Assembly (NCBI RefSeq): GCF_000716715.1
Contig: NZ_JNYJ01000028.1
Location: 1 to 64,000 of the forward strand
DNA length: 64,000 nt
Direction of reading: 5' to 3'
From: Dactylosporangium aurantiacum
Lineage (GTDB): Bacteria > Actinomycetota > Actinomycetes > Mycobacteriales > Micromonosporaceae
The translations under genes were made by a program, and so were the position numbers. How positions within the stretch are numbered: position 1 is the first letter of the stretch; every line of letters starts with the position of its first letter. The notes below the pieces were generated by a model. That model was not told where the DNA came from, did no database searches, and was given only the letters and a program-made list of their open reading frames with translations. Positions 8,691-16,708 of this stretch are shown one piece after another.

Positions 8691-9100
8691 TCCGAACCGG
8701 GTGCGGTCGACTGTCGCCGCTTGTACCGCACCGCAGCCCAGGCCGGTCACGTCGAAGCCTCAAACAACCCGGCGGCGGTCCTTGCCGAGGGCTGCGAGCA
8801 CCAAGCGGCCGAGCGCTTCTACCGGTTCGCGACGTCGTCGGGCAAAGTCACGAGCATGGTCAATCTCGCGGCTGCTCGAGGCGCTCGACCGAGACGACGA
8901 GGTTGAGGCGCTCCATCGACAGGCGGTCGCCGGCGGCAGCTCCGACACGGTCCGGTACCTTGCGTTGCTATTGATCCGGACCGGCCGGGAAGCCGAGGCG
9001 GTGGCGACCTACCGACTGCGTCCGGACGCATTCTCCGAGCCGCCCACGCCACCGATGGGACCCGGTTATTTCGGTCTCATCAATGAGGTCTCGCCGGAAG
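8691..9100 (+). pseudogene. TPR/Sel1-like repeat protein remnant, frameshifted
   Basis: One frame encodes YRTAAQAGHVEASNN, then HQAAERFYRFATSSGKVTSM up to about 8870; the continuation RLLEALDRDDEVEALHRQAV, then SSDTVRYLALLLIRTGREAEA is in a different frame. Joined, they form helical repeats of the TPR/Sel1 kind. The break lies in CTCGCGGCTGCTCGAGG around 8870. No convincing start codon or N-terminus is left. It is a short, broken fragment, part of the same zone of decay as the HerA-like remnant. Confidence 0.55.
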
Positions 9101-9127
9101 TCCATGGATCATCCAGCGGCGTGGGGA

Positions 9128-9793
9128 TCAGAACAGGTGCAGTTGGTCTTCTTCGATGACTGGGGCGCTGACACCACCGTCCAGCGGGACGTCTGCCACG
9201 GCGGTCAAGTCAGCTATTGCCGGGTCGGTCTGCCATTGAATGTGTATGAGTGCGCCGAGCAGCAGCGCGGTGCCGACGGTGTCCCAGAGGGCGCGGTGCG
9301 GTTGGCTGCCCGGCGCCATGGTGTCGACGGTGGCGGTGAGGTCGAGCGTCTTGAGCAGGTTGGTGAGGCTGTAGCTGGGGGTGTTCATCACCGCTCGCGC
9401 GAGTTTGTAGGTGTCCAGCAGTGCGATCGGTCTGATTGACGGGCACCGCCGCTGTAAGAGCCGCCAGTCCACGCGGACGTTGTGTCCGACGAGTACGGCG
9501 CCGTCGAGCAGGGCGGCGAGCCCCGGCTCGACGGCGGCCAGCGGTGGGGCGGACGCCAGAGCGTCGTTGGTGAGTCCGGGTGAGATCCACGGTCGGGCCG
9601 GGATCGGCCGGCCGGGGTTGACCAGCGTGGTGTAGGCCGTGGCGACGTCCGGTGCGCCGTCGATGAGGGGAACGGCGGCGATCTCCAGGATGGCTTCGTC
9701 GGCGCCGTCTTGTGCGCCGGTGCCTTCCAGGTCGAGGGCGACGAGTCTGGCGGTCCGCCATGACGGTGCGGCTCCGGCTCTGGTGTGCGCCAC
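9128..9793 (-). CDS. DnaQ-like 3'-5' exonuclease
   Basis: A 221-aa DEDD-family exonuclease. Motif I is VALDLEGTG (Asp21, Glu23), motif II GHNVRVDWRLL, motif III HRALWDTVGTALL with the His and Asp of the DEDDh type. It should remove nucleotides from 3' ends of DNA or RNA. It is a free-standing exonuclease domain, much shorter than a polymerase. It is the last gene of the minus-strand cluster and follows the radical SAM gene by 20 bp, so a role in the same pathway, such as nucleotide salvage or quality control, is possible but not shown. Confidence 0.85.
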   Translation of the reverse strand: MAHTRAGAAPSWRTARLVALDLEGTGAQDGADEAILEIAAVPLIDGAPDVATAYTTLVNPGRPIPARPWISPGLTNDALASAPPLAAVEPGLAALLDGAVLVGHNVRVDWRLLQRRCPSIRPIALLDTYKLARAVMNTPSYSLTNLLKTLDLTATVDTMAPGSQPHRALWDTVGTALLLGALIHIQWQTDPAIADLTAVADVPLDGGVSAPVIEEDQLHLF

Positions 9794-9813
9794 GCTGGCC
9801 TCCTGCCGCTGGT

Positions 9814-11061
9814 TCAGTCTTCCTCGTGCCGCACGGCGGCGGTCACCGTTGCCCTGGCCTGCGCGATTCTGTCCAGGTCTTCCGGGGTGATCATATGGCC
9901 GTGTGGGGATCGGCCGTGTGCGCCGAGGTAGTGCGGCGAGCCGAGGTTGTGTACCTGGAAGCCGAGCAGGTGCTGGATCGGGTAGCGGTTCATCTCGTCG
10001 AGGCCGTCGACCCAGACGTGGCCGTCTTCAATGGCGTAGGGCACGGCGCCGAGGTCGAGACGGTTGAGGACGGCGTCCATCGCCTCGGACGTTGGTTTGG
10101 TGTGGGCGGCGGCGCAGCGTTGAAGCTGCCTGGTGGGGCAGATGTCGCAGATGCCGGCGATGCCGACGTGGCCGTTGTAGTCCGGCGCCCCGTGGGCGTA
10201 GGAGACGCCGCAGCTCGTCTTGCGGAACAGCGGGGTGGCGATGCCGGATCGGCGCCACGCGGCGATGACCTGGGCGTCGAGTTCGTGGGACATGGTCTTG
10301 CGGCGGTGGAAGTCGCCGGGACCGAAGGGCACGGGAACGCCCAGCGCGGTCAGGTGCTCGTAGTTCTCCTGCTTGTGGTAGTAGCCGGTGAAGACGATCG
10401 CGTCGACGTCCCGACCGATGTCGAGCACGTGGGCCATGGTGTTCTCGGCGTCGTTCCAGCCGGGGACGATGGGCCGCCAGTACAGCACGACGCCGGTGCG
10501 GCGCTTGTGGGCTGCCGCGGTGCGGATCGAGGTGACGGTGATGTCGGACTTGGCGACGAGTTCGATGCGCGGGTCGGTGATGCCGGAGTACGTGAACAGC
10601 AGGGTGACCCGCACGTGTCGCAGCGTCTCGAGTTCGGCCATGTCGGCTTCGGTGACCTTGAACCGGCTGATGATCAGGACGTGGTTGGTGTGACCGAGGC
10701 GGTCCAGGGCGTGCAGGATCTCGAACACATGCGGTTTGACGCCGGGTAGGAACGGGTCGGTGGCCTTGTTGTACAGCTGGATCGGGGTGACGTGCGGCTC
10801 GAACCCGGGGTGGTTGAGCAGCATGGTGATCGCCTCGACGGTGGGGACGATCAGCTGGGGGATCTTCTGGTCGTAGTTGTCCCAGAAGTGCCGGACGCAG
10901 TAGCCGCAGTCCAGCGGGCAGCCGATGATGTTGTTGAGGGACAGGCCGGACTTGCGGTAGCTGATGACCGTGGCCATGTACGAGTCGAGCGCGGCGACTT
11001 CGCTCGCCGACAGCAGCCGCAGCCGGCCCGGACCACTGGGAATGCCGGGATCTACCTTCAT
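9814..11061 (-). CDS. Radical SAM enzyme
   Basis: A 415-aa protein with the cluster motif CPLDCGYC (Cys48, Cys52, Cys55), which binds a [4Fe-4S] cluster and S-adenosylmethionine. The barrel follows (YNKATDPFL, HVLIISRFKV, VTLLFTYSG). A second Cys-rich patch near the C-terminus (CGVSYAHG, then GICDICPTRQLQRC) may hold another cluster. The substrate is unknown. Its start overlaps the stop of the NDK-like gene upstream (11058-11061, ATGA), so the two are made together. Beside a cytidylate-type TS homologue and a glycosyltransferase, it might modify a nucleotide or sugar; that is inference. Confidence 0.85.
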   Translation of the reverse strand: MKVDPGIPSGPGRLRLLSASEVAALDSYMATVISYRKSGLSLNNIIGCPLDCGYCVRHFWDNYDQKIPQLIVPTVEAITMLLNHPGFEPHVTPIQLYNKATDPFLPGVKPHVFEILHALDRLGHTNHVLIISRFKVTEADMAELETLRHVRVTLLFTYSGITDPRIELVAKSDITVTSIRTAAAHKRRTGVVLYWRPIVPGWNDAENTMAHVLDIGRDVDAIVFTGYYHKQENYEHLTALGVPVPFGPGDFHRRKTMSHELDAQVIAAWRRSGIATPLFRKTSCGVSYAHGAPDYNGHVGIAGICDICPTRQLQRCAAAHTKPTSEAMDAVLNRLDLGAVPYAIEDGHVWVDGLDEMNRYPIQHLLGFQVHNLGSPHYLGAHGRSPHGHMITPEDLDRIAQARATVTAAVRHEED

Positions 11062-11630
11062 GACGAGCCTCCAGCGCGGGTTGTAGGGATGGTCGCCGGT
11101 GCGGGCCGGCGCAGCAGGTGGGTGTTGGCGGGCCCGTACCAGGTGGCGAAGTCGCGTGGGACGGCGGCCGGGTTGTCCGAGGTGTGGATGAGGTTGTCCA
11201 CGAGCCGGCCTTCGGCCGTCGCTCGGGCGAGGGTGTCCTCGGCATAGCGGCCGCGGATCGTGGTGGTGGGTGCGGCGGCGGGGTCGGTGGGGCCGACCAG
11301 TGCCCGGACCCGTGCGGCGGCGTCCGGGCCGTGGCCGAGGGCGACGGTCACGGTGTTGCCGACGAAGATGCGCCGCAGCTCGGCCGGCACATCCCGGCCG
11401 ATCTCCTCGGACAGCGGGAGCATGTCGTCGTAGTGGACGAAGATCTGCTCTTCGGTCGGCTGGACCTGCCGGACGTCGACGAGGTCGACGACCTGACCGA
11501 TCCAGAACAGCACCGGCGCGACCAGATGCCTGCGCAGGCAGTCCGGTTTGAGCAGGACCACCGTCCAGTCACCCCACCGTTGGTCGGCCGCGTCCAGCGT
11601 CGCGCCGACGCCGGCCGGATGGGCGTTCAC
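11058..11630 (-). CDS. Nucleoside diphosphate kinase-like protein
   Basis: A 190-aa protein with the NDK fold signature. TVVLLKPDCLRRHLVAPVL holds the KPD loop (Lys28), and GRYAEDTLARATAEG, then RLVDNLIHTSD carries the phospho-accepting His (His149) in the usual N-x-x-H-x-S-D pattern. NDKs move the gamma phosphate of ATP to NDPs or dNDPs. It has about 50 residues more than a standard NDK, including an insert around residues 66-90. The GTG start at 11630 is chosen because it overlaps the TS-like stop (GTGA). It is not the housekeeping enzyme by size; I infer it phosphorylates the product of the TS-like enzyme. Confidence 0.8.
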   Translation of the reverse strand: MNAHPAGVGATLDAADQRWGDWTVVLLKPDCLRRHLVAPVLFWIGQVVDLVDVRQVQPTEEQIFVHYDDMLPLSEEIGRDVPAELRRIFVGNTVTVALGHGPDAAARVRALVGPTDPAAAPTTTIRGRYAEDTLARATAEGRLVDNLIHTSDNPAAVPRDFATWYGPANTHLLRRPAPATIPTTRAGGSS

Positions 11631-12649
11631 CGGGCGCCGACCGAGGCGCGGGGCATCTGGTCCGGCCAGCGGGCGGCGAGCAACCACCGGTGGCCGGGGT
11701 CCAGGGCAGCTAGGACGTCGGCGGTCACCTGCTGGCGTGGTGTGCGCACGATCTGCCGGAATGCCTCGAACAGCAACACGATCCGCTGCCAGTAGCCGGG
11801 CAGTGGCAGGTCCGCCGCCTGCTCGGCGGTGAGGGACGCCTGGTGTTTGCGGAGCATCTCCTCGTACTGCAGGACGGTTCGCAGGGTGTCCCAGGTGGTG
11901 CTGGCCGGCATCGGCTCGGCCGGGAACTGCCGGACGGCGCCGGCGTCGGCTTCCGCGATGATGGTGCGGACCTGGTCGAGGTCGGCGGTGTTGACGTGCA
12001 TCGACCCGACGTGGTGCGTGTAGGTGCCAAGCTCGGCGCCGAGGAGCCGGGCGGCGAACTCCTGGATCATCGTGAAGGAGTGCACGTCGCAGAGCAGGCC
12101 GATCCGGGCGTCGTTGCCGCGCATGTACCCGGTCATGTGCAGTTGGCCGTTGCGGAGCATGAGCTGCAGGGCGAGGGTGCAGGCGACGTCGGGGTTGCTG
12201 AGGTCCAGCAGCTCACCGGGCTCCATGACGATCATGGCGGCGCGTTTGCTGTCGGGCTCGTGGCGCGCGAAGTCGAGGGCGCGGTCGAACTGGCTGCGGT
12301 CGTCGGGCGCGGTGCGGCCGAACAGGCGAGGTCCGTAGGCGGTGCCGGTCAGCGTGCGGCCGTCCTTGGAGAGCTTCCGCAGCCTCGGGGCGTAGTGGCC
12401 GATCATGTCGAGGTCGTTGCGGCCGGCGACGTACCAGAGGAATTCCGCGGCGGTGAAGACGGGGTTGGCGCGTCGTGCCGCGATGAACGGGGTCCGGGCG
12501 GTCGGGTCAGCCAGTCGGAAGGTCACGTTCGGGACCTCCAAGGCGTCCTTGCTGCGCCCCCAGGTCGTGATGTGCGGTCCGTCGACGATGGTCCGGAGCA
12601 CCTCGACGTACGCGTCGGTGAACGTGGTGAAGGTCGTTGGGGTGAGCAC
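11627..12649 (-). CDS. Thymidylate synthase homologue, probably acting on (d)CMP
   Basis: A 340-aa TS-family protein. The catalytic Cys is in VACTLALQ (Cys157), and the substrate-binding stretch reads MRGNDARIGLLCDVHSF. Lined up with TS (RSxDxxLGLPFNIASY), Arg177 and Asp180 are kept but the pyrimidine-reading Asn is Asp188. In phage dCMP hydroxymethylase the same Asn-to-Asp change sets cytosine specificity. So this enzyme may hydroxymethylate or methylate (d)CMP at C5 rather than make dTMP. The GTG start follows the glycosyltransferase stop by 2 bp. The W-x-EW region of TS is also lost. The family is certain, the substrate inferred. Confidence 0.8.
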   Translation of the reverse strand: MLTPTTFTTFTDAYVEVLRTIVDGPHITTWGRSKDALEVPNVTFRLADPTARTPFIAARRANPVFTAAEFLWYVAGRNDLDMIGHYAPRLRKLSKDGRTLTGTAYGPRLFGRTAPDDRSQFDRALDFARHEPDSKRAAMIVMEPGELLDLSNPDVACTLALQLMLRNGQLHMTGYMRGNDARIGLLCDVHSFTMIQEFAARLLGAELGTYTHHVGSMHVNTADLDQVRTIIAEADAGAVRQFPAEPMPASTTWDTLRTVLQYEEMLRKHQASLTAEQAADLPLPGYWQRIVLLFEAFRQIVRTPRQQVTADVLAALDPGHRWLLAARWPDQMPRASVGAR

Positions 12650-12651
12650 GG

Positions 12652-13728
12652 TCAGCTCCTGTTCGGGGTGGTGGCCGATGCGGCGGCCGGGTCGCGGGCC
12701 GGCGGGTTCGTCATCGTCCGCAGGACCTGGGTGAGGTAGGCGACCTGCCGGGAGGTACGAAACGGTTCGAGGCATGCCAGGCACGCCCGGATCAGGTCGG
12801 CGTGTTCGGGACTGCCCTGGATGCCGCGCAGCCACGCGATGCGGTCGAGCACGTCCGCAGCGCTGACCACCCGCAGTTCGGCCGGGACGAACACCTCGGC
12901 GAGCGCGAGTTCCGCCGGCGCCAGGGGCAGGCAGCCGGCGGTGACAGACTCGAACCACCGGGAGCCCATCGCGGCGACGGCCGCGTAGCGGTCCGGCATC
13001 AGCAGCACGGTCGTCAGCGACCGGCGGTGTTTGCCGGCGACGTCGGGATAGGCGCAGCGGCCGGTGAACGTGACATGCGGCCACGCGCCGGTCCTGGGCC
13101 ACTTGCCGGCGACCTCGTGGGAGACCCGCGCTGCGGCGGGGGCGAAGTACTTGGCGAACGCCGGATCGCGGTCGTACTGGTTGCCGACGTACACCAGCGA
13201 TGTCGGGCGGGCGGCCGCGGCAAGCGCGACGGGGTCGGCCGTGTCCAGCAGCGCATCGGGTACCGGGCACGGCAGGGCGAGCACGCCCGGCCTCTGCTGC
13301 AGGGCGAAGTCCGCGACGGTGACGTTCGGCCAGCTGCGCAGGGCGTCGCGTTCCGCCAGTTGCCGGTCGAGGTCCCAGATCAAGGTTGGCAACGTGCGGT
13401 CTCGCGTGTAGTGCTCCAGCAGCTCGTGCTGGCGGTGCAGGTCGCAGGTGTGCCCGGTACTGCCGCACGGCGTGTCGTTGCGGCCCCGCAGCCGCCACCG
13501 CCACTCGACCATGAGCACGTCGAGGTCGGGCAGCTCGTCGTCCCACCGGTAGCGGCCACGCAGGTCGTCACCGGCGTCGAGCAGGTCGCGGTTGCGTTGC
13601 AGGAACACCACGTCGTGCCCGGCCGACATCAGCTCGTCGATCAACGCGCTGCGGTAGCTGCGCGAGCCGTCCGGAGTGTCCAGCACTCCATCGCCGAGAA
13701 ATCCCCACATGCTGTACCCGATCCGCAT
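12652..13728 (-). CDS. CgeB-like glycosyltransferase
   Basis: A 358-aa protein starting MRIGYSMWGFLGDG. The first half looks like a nucleotide-fold acceptor domain; the second carries LVYVGNQYDRD, VTFTGRC and a MPDRYAAVAAMGSRWFESVT, then AGCLPLAP segment, which resembles the donor-site end of GT-B enzymes of the CgeB/GT1-like group, where a His/Glu-containing loop before a 'G-(C/T)-P' turn is typical. It is the first gene of the tight block with the TS homologue, NDK and radical SAM genes. In that setting it could attach a sugar to a hydroxymethyl pyrimidine or to a nucleoside product; not shown by sequence. Confidence 0.65.
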   Translation of the reverse strand: MRIGYSMWGFLGDGVLDTPDGSRSYRSALIDELMSAGHDVVFLQRNRDLLDAGDDLRGRYRWDDELPDLDVLMVEWRWRLRGRNDTPCGSTGHTCDLHRQHELLEHYTRDRTLPTLIWDLDRQLAERDALRSWPNVTVADFALQQRPGVLALPCPVPDALLDTADPVALAAAARPTSLVYVGNQYDRDPAFAKYFAPAAARVSHEVAGKWPRTGAWPHVTFTGRCAYPDVAGKHRRSLTTVLLMPDRYAAVAAMGSRWFESVTAGCLPLAPAELALAEVFVPAELRVVSAADVLDRIAWLRGIQGSPEHADLIRACLACLEPFRTSRQVAYLTQVLRTMTNPPARDPAAASATTPNRS

Positions 13729-13818
13729 CGAAAAGCTCCGTCCGCCATGTCGGTATCTGGGGTGCGGTCGCGAGGGGTCCGCCCGTCAAGCGACCTGGTC
13801 GTTCGCCTGCGCAGGCCG

Positions 13819-14781
13819 TCAGGCGGGGGCCGTGCTGCGACGGCCGGTCTCGATGTAGGCGGTCGAGGACCGCAGGTGCGGGAACGGGCCGGCCAGCTTC
13901 CCGGGGTTGCGCAGGAGGGTCTCTTCGTGGGTGAGCAGGACGCCGGTGACCGGGTCGAGCACGAGGGTTTCCCGCGATACGCCGTCGGTGCTGTCGATGC
14001 TGACCGCGACACCGGTCCGCCCGGCCCGGTCGGTCACATCGCCCCGCCAGATGACCGGACTCTGCGCCAGCACGAGCAGGGCTGCGGCGCGGACCGGACA
14101 TGAGAGGGCGTATTCGCGGGCGATGTCGGCGAGTGCCCGTATCCGGGCCTGGACACCGACCCTGGCAGGCTGGACCAAGTCGAGTTGCCCGGCGAGAGTC
14201 TGCGGGTCGCTGCTCGGTTCGCCCGGGAACCGGTTGTGCCAGGCGCCGGTGGGCGCGTGTTCGCGTTCGGTTCGGCCGCCCGGAACGTTCGGGCCGGGGC
14301 TCGCGGTGCCGTCCGGGAATGTCGTGGTGATGGTGGCGGCGGAGCCATCGGCGGCGAACCAGCTCTCCGACATCGACACCCGCATCGTCGTGCGCCCTAC
14401 CTGGTCCGCGCCTGCGGTCATGTCGCTGGCCCACTCGTACAGGCGGACGTAGGTGAACTCGCCGGTCAGGGTGTCGGCCGGTGCGGTGACGAGGGTCGCG
14501 GCGGTCAACTGGAGCCAACCCGACGCGTCGGTGTCGCGGGCCGATCGCGCCTGCGTGGGCGCGCCAGCATCGGCGGGTTTGCACGGTGTGCTCCCGCCGC
14601 TGGCCTTTGCAGGGCCGGGGACGTGCGGCCTGGCCACGGACGCCTGGTCGTGCCACGTACTTGGGCCGTCCGACTGGCGCTGCCCGGCGGCGACGCCGGC
14701 CACGGTGGCAACGGCAAGGACAACGACGGCTGGGATCAGCCAACGCCAGCGCCGGGGAGACGGCGGTGCAGTGGTGGACAT
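13819..14781 (-). CDS. Membrane-anchored protein (CU044_5270-like)
   Basis: A 320-aa protein with one N-terminal membrane segment (WLIPAVVVLAVATVAGVAAG) and a long outer part. The start at 14781 (MSTTAPPSPRRW) is chosen for the strong GGAAGGAAG ribosome site; the open frame continues upstream without a better start. The outside domain has regions like LYEWASDM, TGAWHNRFPGEPSSDP and DVTDRAGRTGVAVSIDSTDG, which look like the CU044_5270 family usually paired with a sigma factor, but no sigma gene is next to it here. Function unknown. It lies 90 bp before the glycosyltransferase gene. Confidence 0.6.
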   Translation of the reverse strand: MSTTAPPSPRRWRWLIPAVVVLAVATVAGVAAGQRQSDGPSTWHDQASVARPHVPGPAKASGGSTPCKPADAGAPTQARSARDTDASGWLQLTAATLVTAPADTLTGEFTYVRLYEWASDMTAGADQVGRTTMRVSMSESWFAADGSAATITTTFPDGTASPGPNVPGGRTEREHAPTGAWHNRFPGEPSSDPQTLAGQLDLVQPARVGVQARIRALADIAREYALSCPVRAAALLVLAQSPVIWRGDVTDRAGRTGVAVSIDSTDGVSRETLVLDPVTGVLLTHEETLLRNPGKLAGPFPHLRSSTAYIETGRRSTAPA

Positions 14782-14977
14782 CGTGCGACTTCCTTCCAGG
14801 ACGGCAGACGGTGTGGCTGGTGGCGCGGGGTGGCCCGGCCTGGGGGAGGCTCCGGGTGCGGGCCACCCCGCGACAGGTGGCGGCAGCCCTTGACGGTGGA
14901 GGGCCGTTCGCCGCCGCCCCGGCTCTCCTGGGCCGGGACGCTGGACGTTCAGCCCGCTGTGAGGACCTGGGCAGGGC

Positions 14978-15682
14978 TCATCGGTAGACCGCCACGGCGG
15001 TTTCGGCGATGAGGTGGTCGGTGGCCGTGATGACCTGCTGCACGGCTGGGTGTTCGGCACCGACCCGGCCGACCATCCAGCTGAGCAGGGCGCGGAGGTC
15101 CAGGCCGGTGCCGTCGAGGTAGAGCTCCGCGGTCAGGTTGAGGGCGAGCATCAGGCCGCCGAGGGTGCAGGTCTGCGGGTCCGGTGCGGTGTGGCCGGTC
15201 AGCACGCTGCACAGCCGACCCCGGACCCGGGCGATGACGGCCGCGTCGCTCGGCGGGTACCGTCGCCGCCCACCGAGTGCCCGCCGGCGGGTCACCTCCT
15301 GGACGAGGTCCCCGGCGACGAGGCCCGCCGCCGTGCGCTGGTACGCATCCACGGCCAGCGCCCGCAGCGCCGCCCGCAGCTGCGTCGGCCGGCTCGTTTC
15401 CAACGCCGACATCCGTCGTCCGTCAAGGGTCCGGACCGCCCAGTCGGCAACCGGATCACCAGAGAAGCTTGAGGTGGTGACCACGACCAGCTCACCGACG
15501 AGCCGTATCCGCGGTTCCGGCCGCAGCAGTTCGTCGACCAGTACCGCGCCGGCGAGGGCCACGCCGAGCGCGCCACCGTGCACGAGGGGTTCGCCGGTCT
15601 CGGCGTGGGTCAGGAAGAACAGCTCGACCCGCGACGGCTGGCGCAGGTTCGGCGGCGGCGCACCGTAGGCCGGATATGTCAT
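14978..15682 (-). CDS. GPP34 family phosphoprotein
   Basis: A 234-aa protein of the GPP34 (GOLPH3/Vps74-like) family. Family features are LFFLTHAETGEPLVHGGALG near the N-terminus, GVALAGAVLVDELL, and the helical end with LTAELYLDGTGLDLRALLSW. Bacterial members are common in actinobacteria and their role is not established; eukaryotic relatives bind phosphoinositides and glycosyltransferases. It lies 6 bp from the amidase gene and within the minus-strand cluster. The presence of a glycosyltransferase two genes away is worth noting but proves nothing. Confidence 0.75.
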   Translation of the reverse strand: MTYPAYGAPPPNLRQPSRVELFFLTHAETGEPLVHGGALGVALAGAVLVDELLRPEPRIRLVGELVVVTTSSFSGDPVADWAVRTLDGRRMSALETSRPTQLRAALRALAVDAYQRTAAGLVAGDLVQEVTRRRALGGRRRYPPSDAAVIARVRGRLCSVLTGHTAPDPQTCTLGGLMLALNLTAELYLDGTGLDLRALLSWMVGRVGAEHPAVQQVITATDHLIAETAVAVYR

Positions 15683-15688
15683 CGCCGG

Positions 15689-16708
15689 TCACCACATCGA
15701 CCGGGCCACGTCACGCAGCCTGCGGTGGACGCCGCCGTACGCGCTGGCACCGTGCAGCACCGCGGTGTCGATCGCGGCGTGCATCGTGTAGTTCGGGTCG
15801 CACACGTTGCCCGGCGCGGCACGCCCCGCCTGCGACACCAGCTGGTACGCGTCGAGCAGGTCTAGGCCGGTCAGGTCGGCGACCCAGGTGACGAGGTCGT
15901 GCTGGCTGATCCTGTACGCGTCCTCAAGGGGACGTGCGGCACCGACGGACATAAGCTGGTGGTCGGTCTCGATTCGCGGCCACGGCGTCGGCACACCTTT
16001 GATGAGGTCGACGGCGACGGTGACCCGCATCGCGCACTCCACCCCGACGCCGCACACCTCGCCCTGGCCTTGGCGGGCATGGCCGTCGCCGAGCGCGAAC
16101 AGCGCTCCGGGCACGTTGACCCCGAGGTACAGGGTCGCGCCGGGCCGGAGTTCGGGGGTGTCGAGGTTCCCGCCGTGGGCGTCTGGGACGATGCTGGAAC
16201 GCACTTCGCCGCCGGCCGGGGCAACGCCGACCGTGCCGAGCATCGGATCCAGTGGCAGCTCGACCACGAAGTCTGACCGTCTCGCGTGGTACCGCACGAC
16301 ACCGGCGGCCAGGTCGACGTCGTACTGCCAGACCCGTTCCTCCAGGGGCGGGTGGAGCGTGGCGGTGGTGCGGGTGCCGGTCAGGGCGCCGAAGTGCGGG
16401 AACGTCGCCGACATCGCCCAGTCCCGGGCCGGGACCAGCGACACGACGTGCAGGGCGAGGGTATCGCCGGGTTCGGCGCCCTGGACGTAGAACGGGCCGG
16501 TGACCGGGTTGAACGCCTCGCACACCTTCGACGGCAGGTCGTCCACGGTCAGCACCGCCCCGCCGAAGCAGTCCTCGGTGTACGTCCGCAGCACCTGCCC
16601 GGGGCGCAGCATCGCCACCGGCTCCGCACCGCCGAACGTGTACAGGGCCGGCTCATCGGGCTCGAAGTCCACCACACCGGCCGTGGTTGCGATCTCAGCG
16701 GAGGTCAT
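15689..16708 (-). CDS. Acetamidase/formamidase family protein
   Basis: A 339-aa FmdA/AmdA-family hydrolase that releases ammonia from small amides. Family patterns are the YTEDCFGGAVLTVDDLP stretch, FNPVTGPFYVQGAEPGDTLA and the metal-site region HGGNLDTPELRPGATLYLGV with GDGHARQGQGEVCG. Start MTSAEIATT at 16708 overlaps the permease stop by 4 bp (ATGA), so amidase and permease form an uptake-and-hydrolysis pair. The longer open frame upstream is the permease in another frame. Length fits the family. Confidence 0.88.
   Translation of the reverse strand: MTSAEIATTAGVVDFEPDEPALYTFGGAEPVAMLRPGQVLRTYTEDCFGGAVLTVDDLPSKVCEAFNPVTGPFYVQGAEPGDTLALHVVSLVPARDWAMSATFPHFGALTGTRTTATLHPPLEERVWQYDVDLAAGVVRYHARRSDFVVELPLDPMLGTVGVAPAGGEVRSSIVPDAHGGNLDTPELRPGATLYLGVNVPGALFALGDGHARQGQGEVCGVGVECAMRVTVAVDLIKGVPTPWPRIETDHQLMSVGAARPLEDAYRISQHDLVTWVADLTGLDLLDAYQLVSQAGRAAPGNVCDPNYTMHAAIDTAVLHGASAYGGVHRRLRDVARSMW

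Noticed and set aside
11627..12649. Housekeeping thymidylate synthase (ThyA)
   Set aside because: The substrate Asn is Asp and the W-x-x-EW region is missing, and the gene lies in an accessory cluster; a normal ThyA would keep both.
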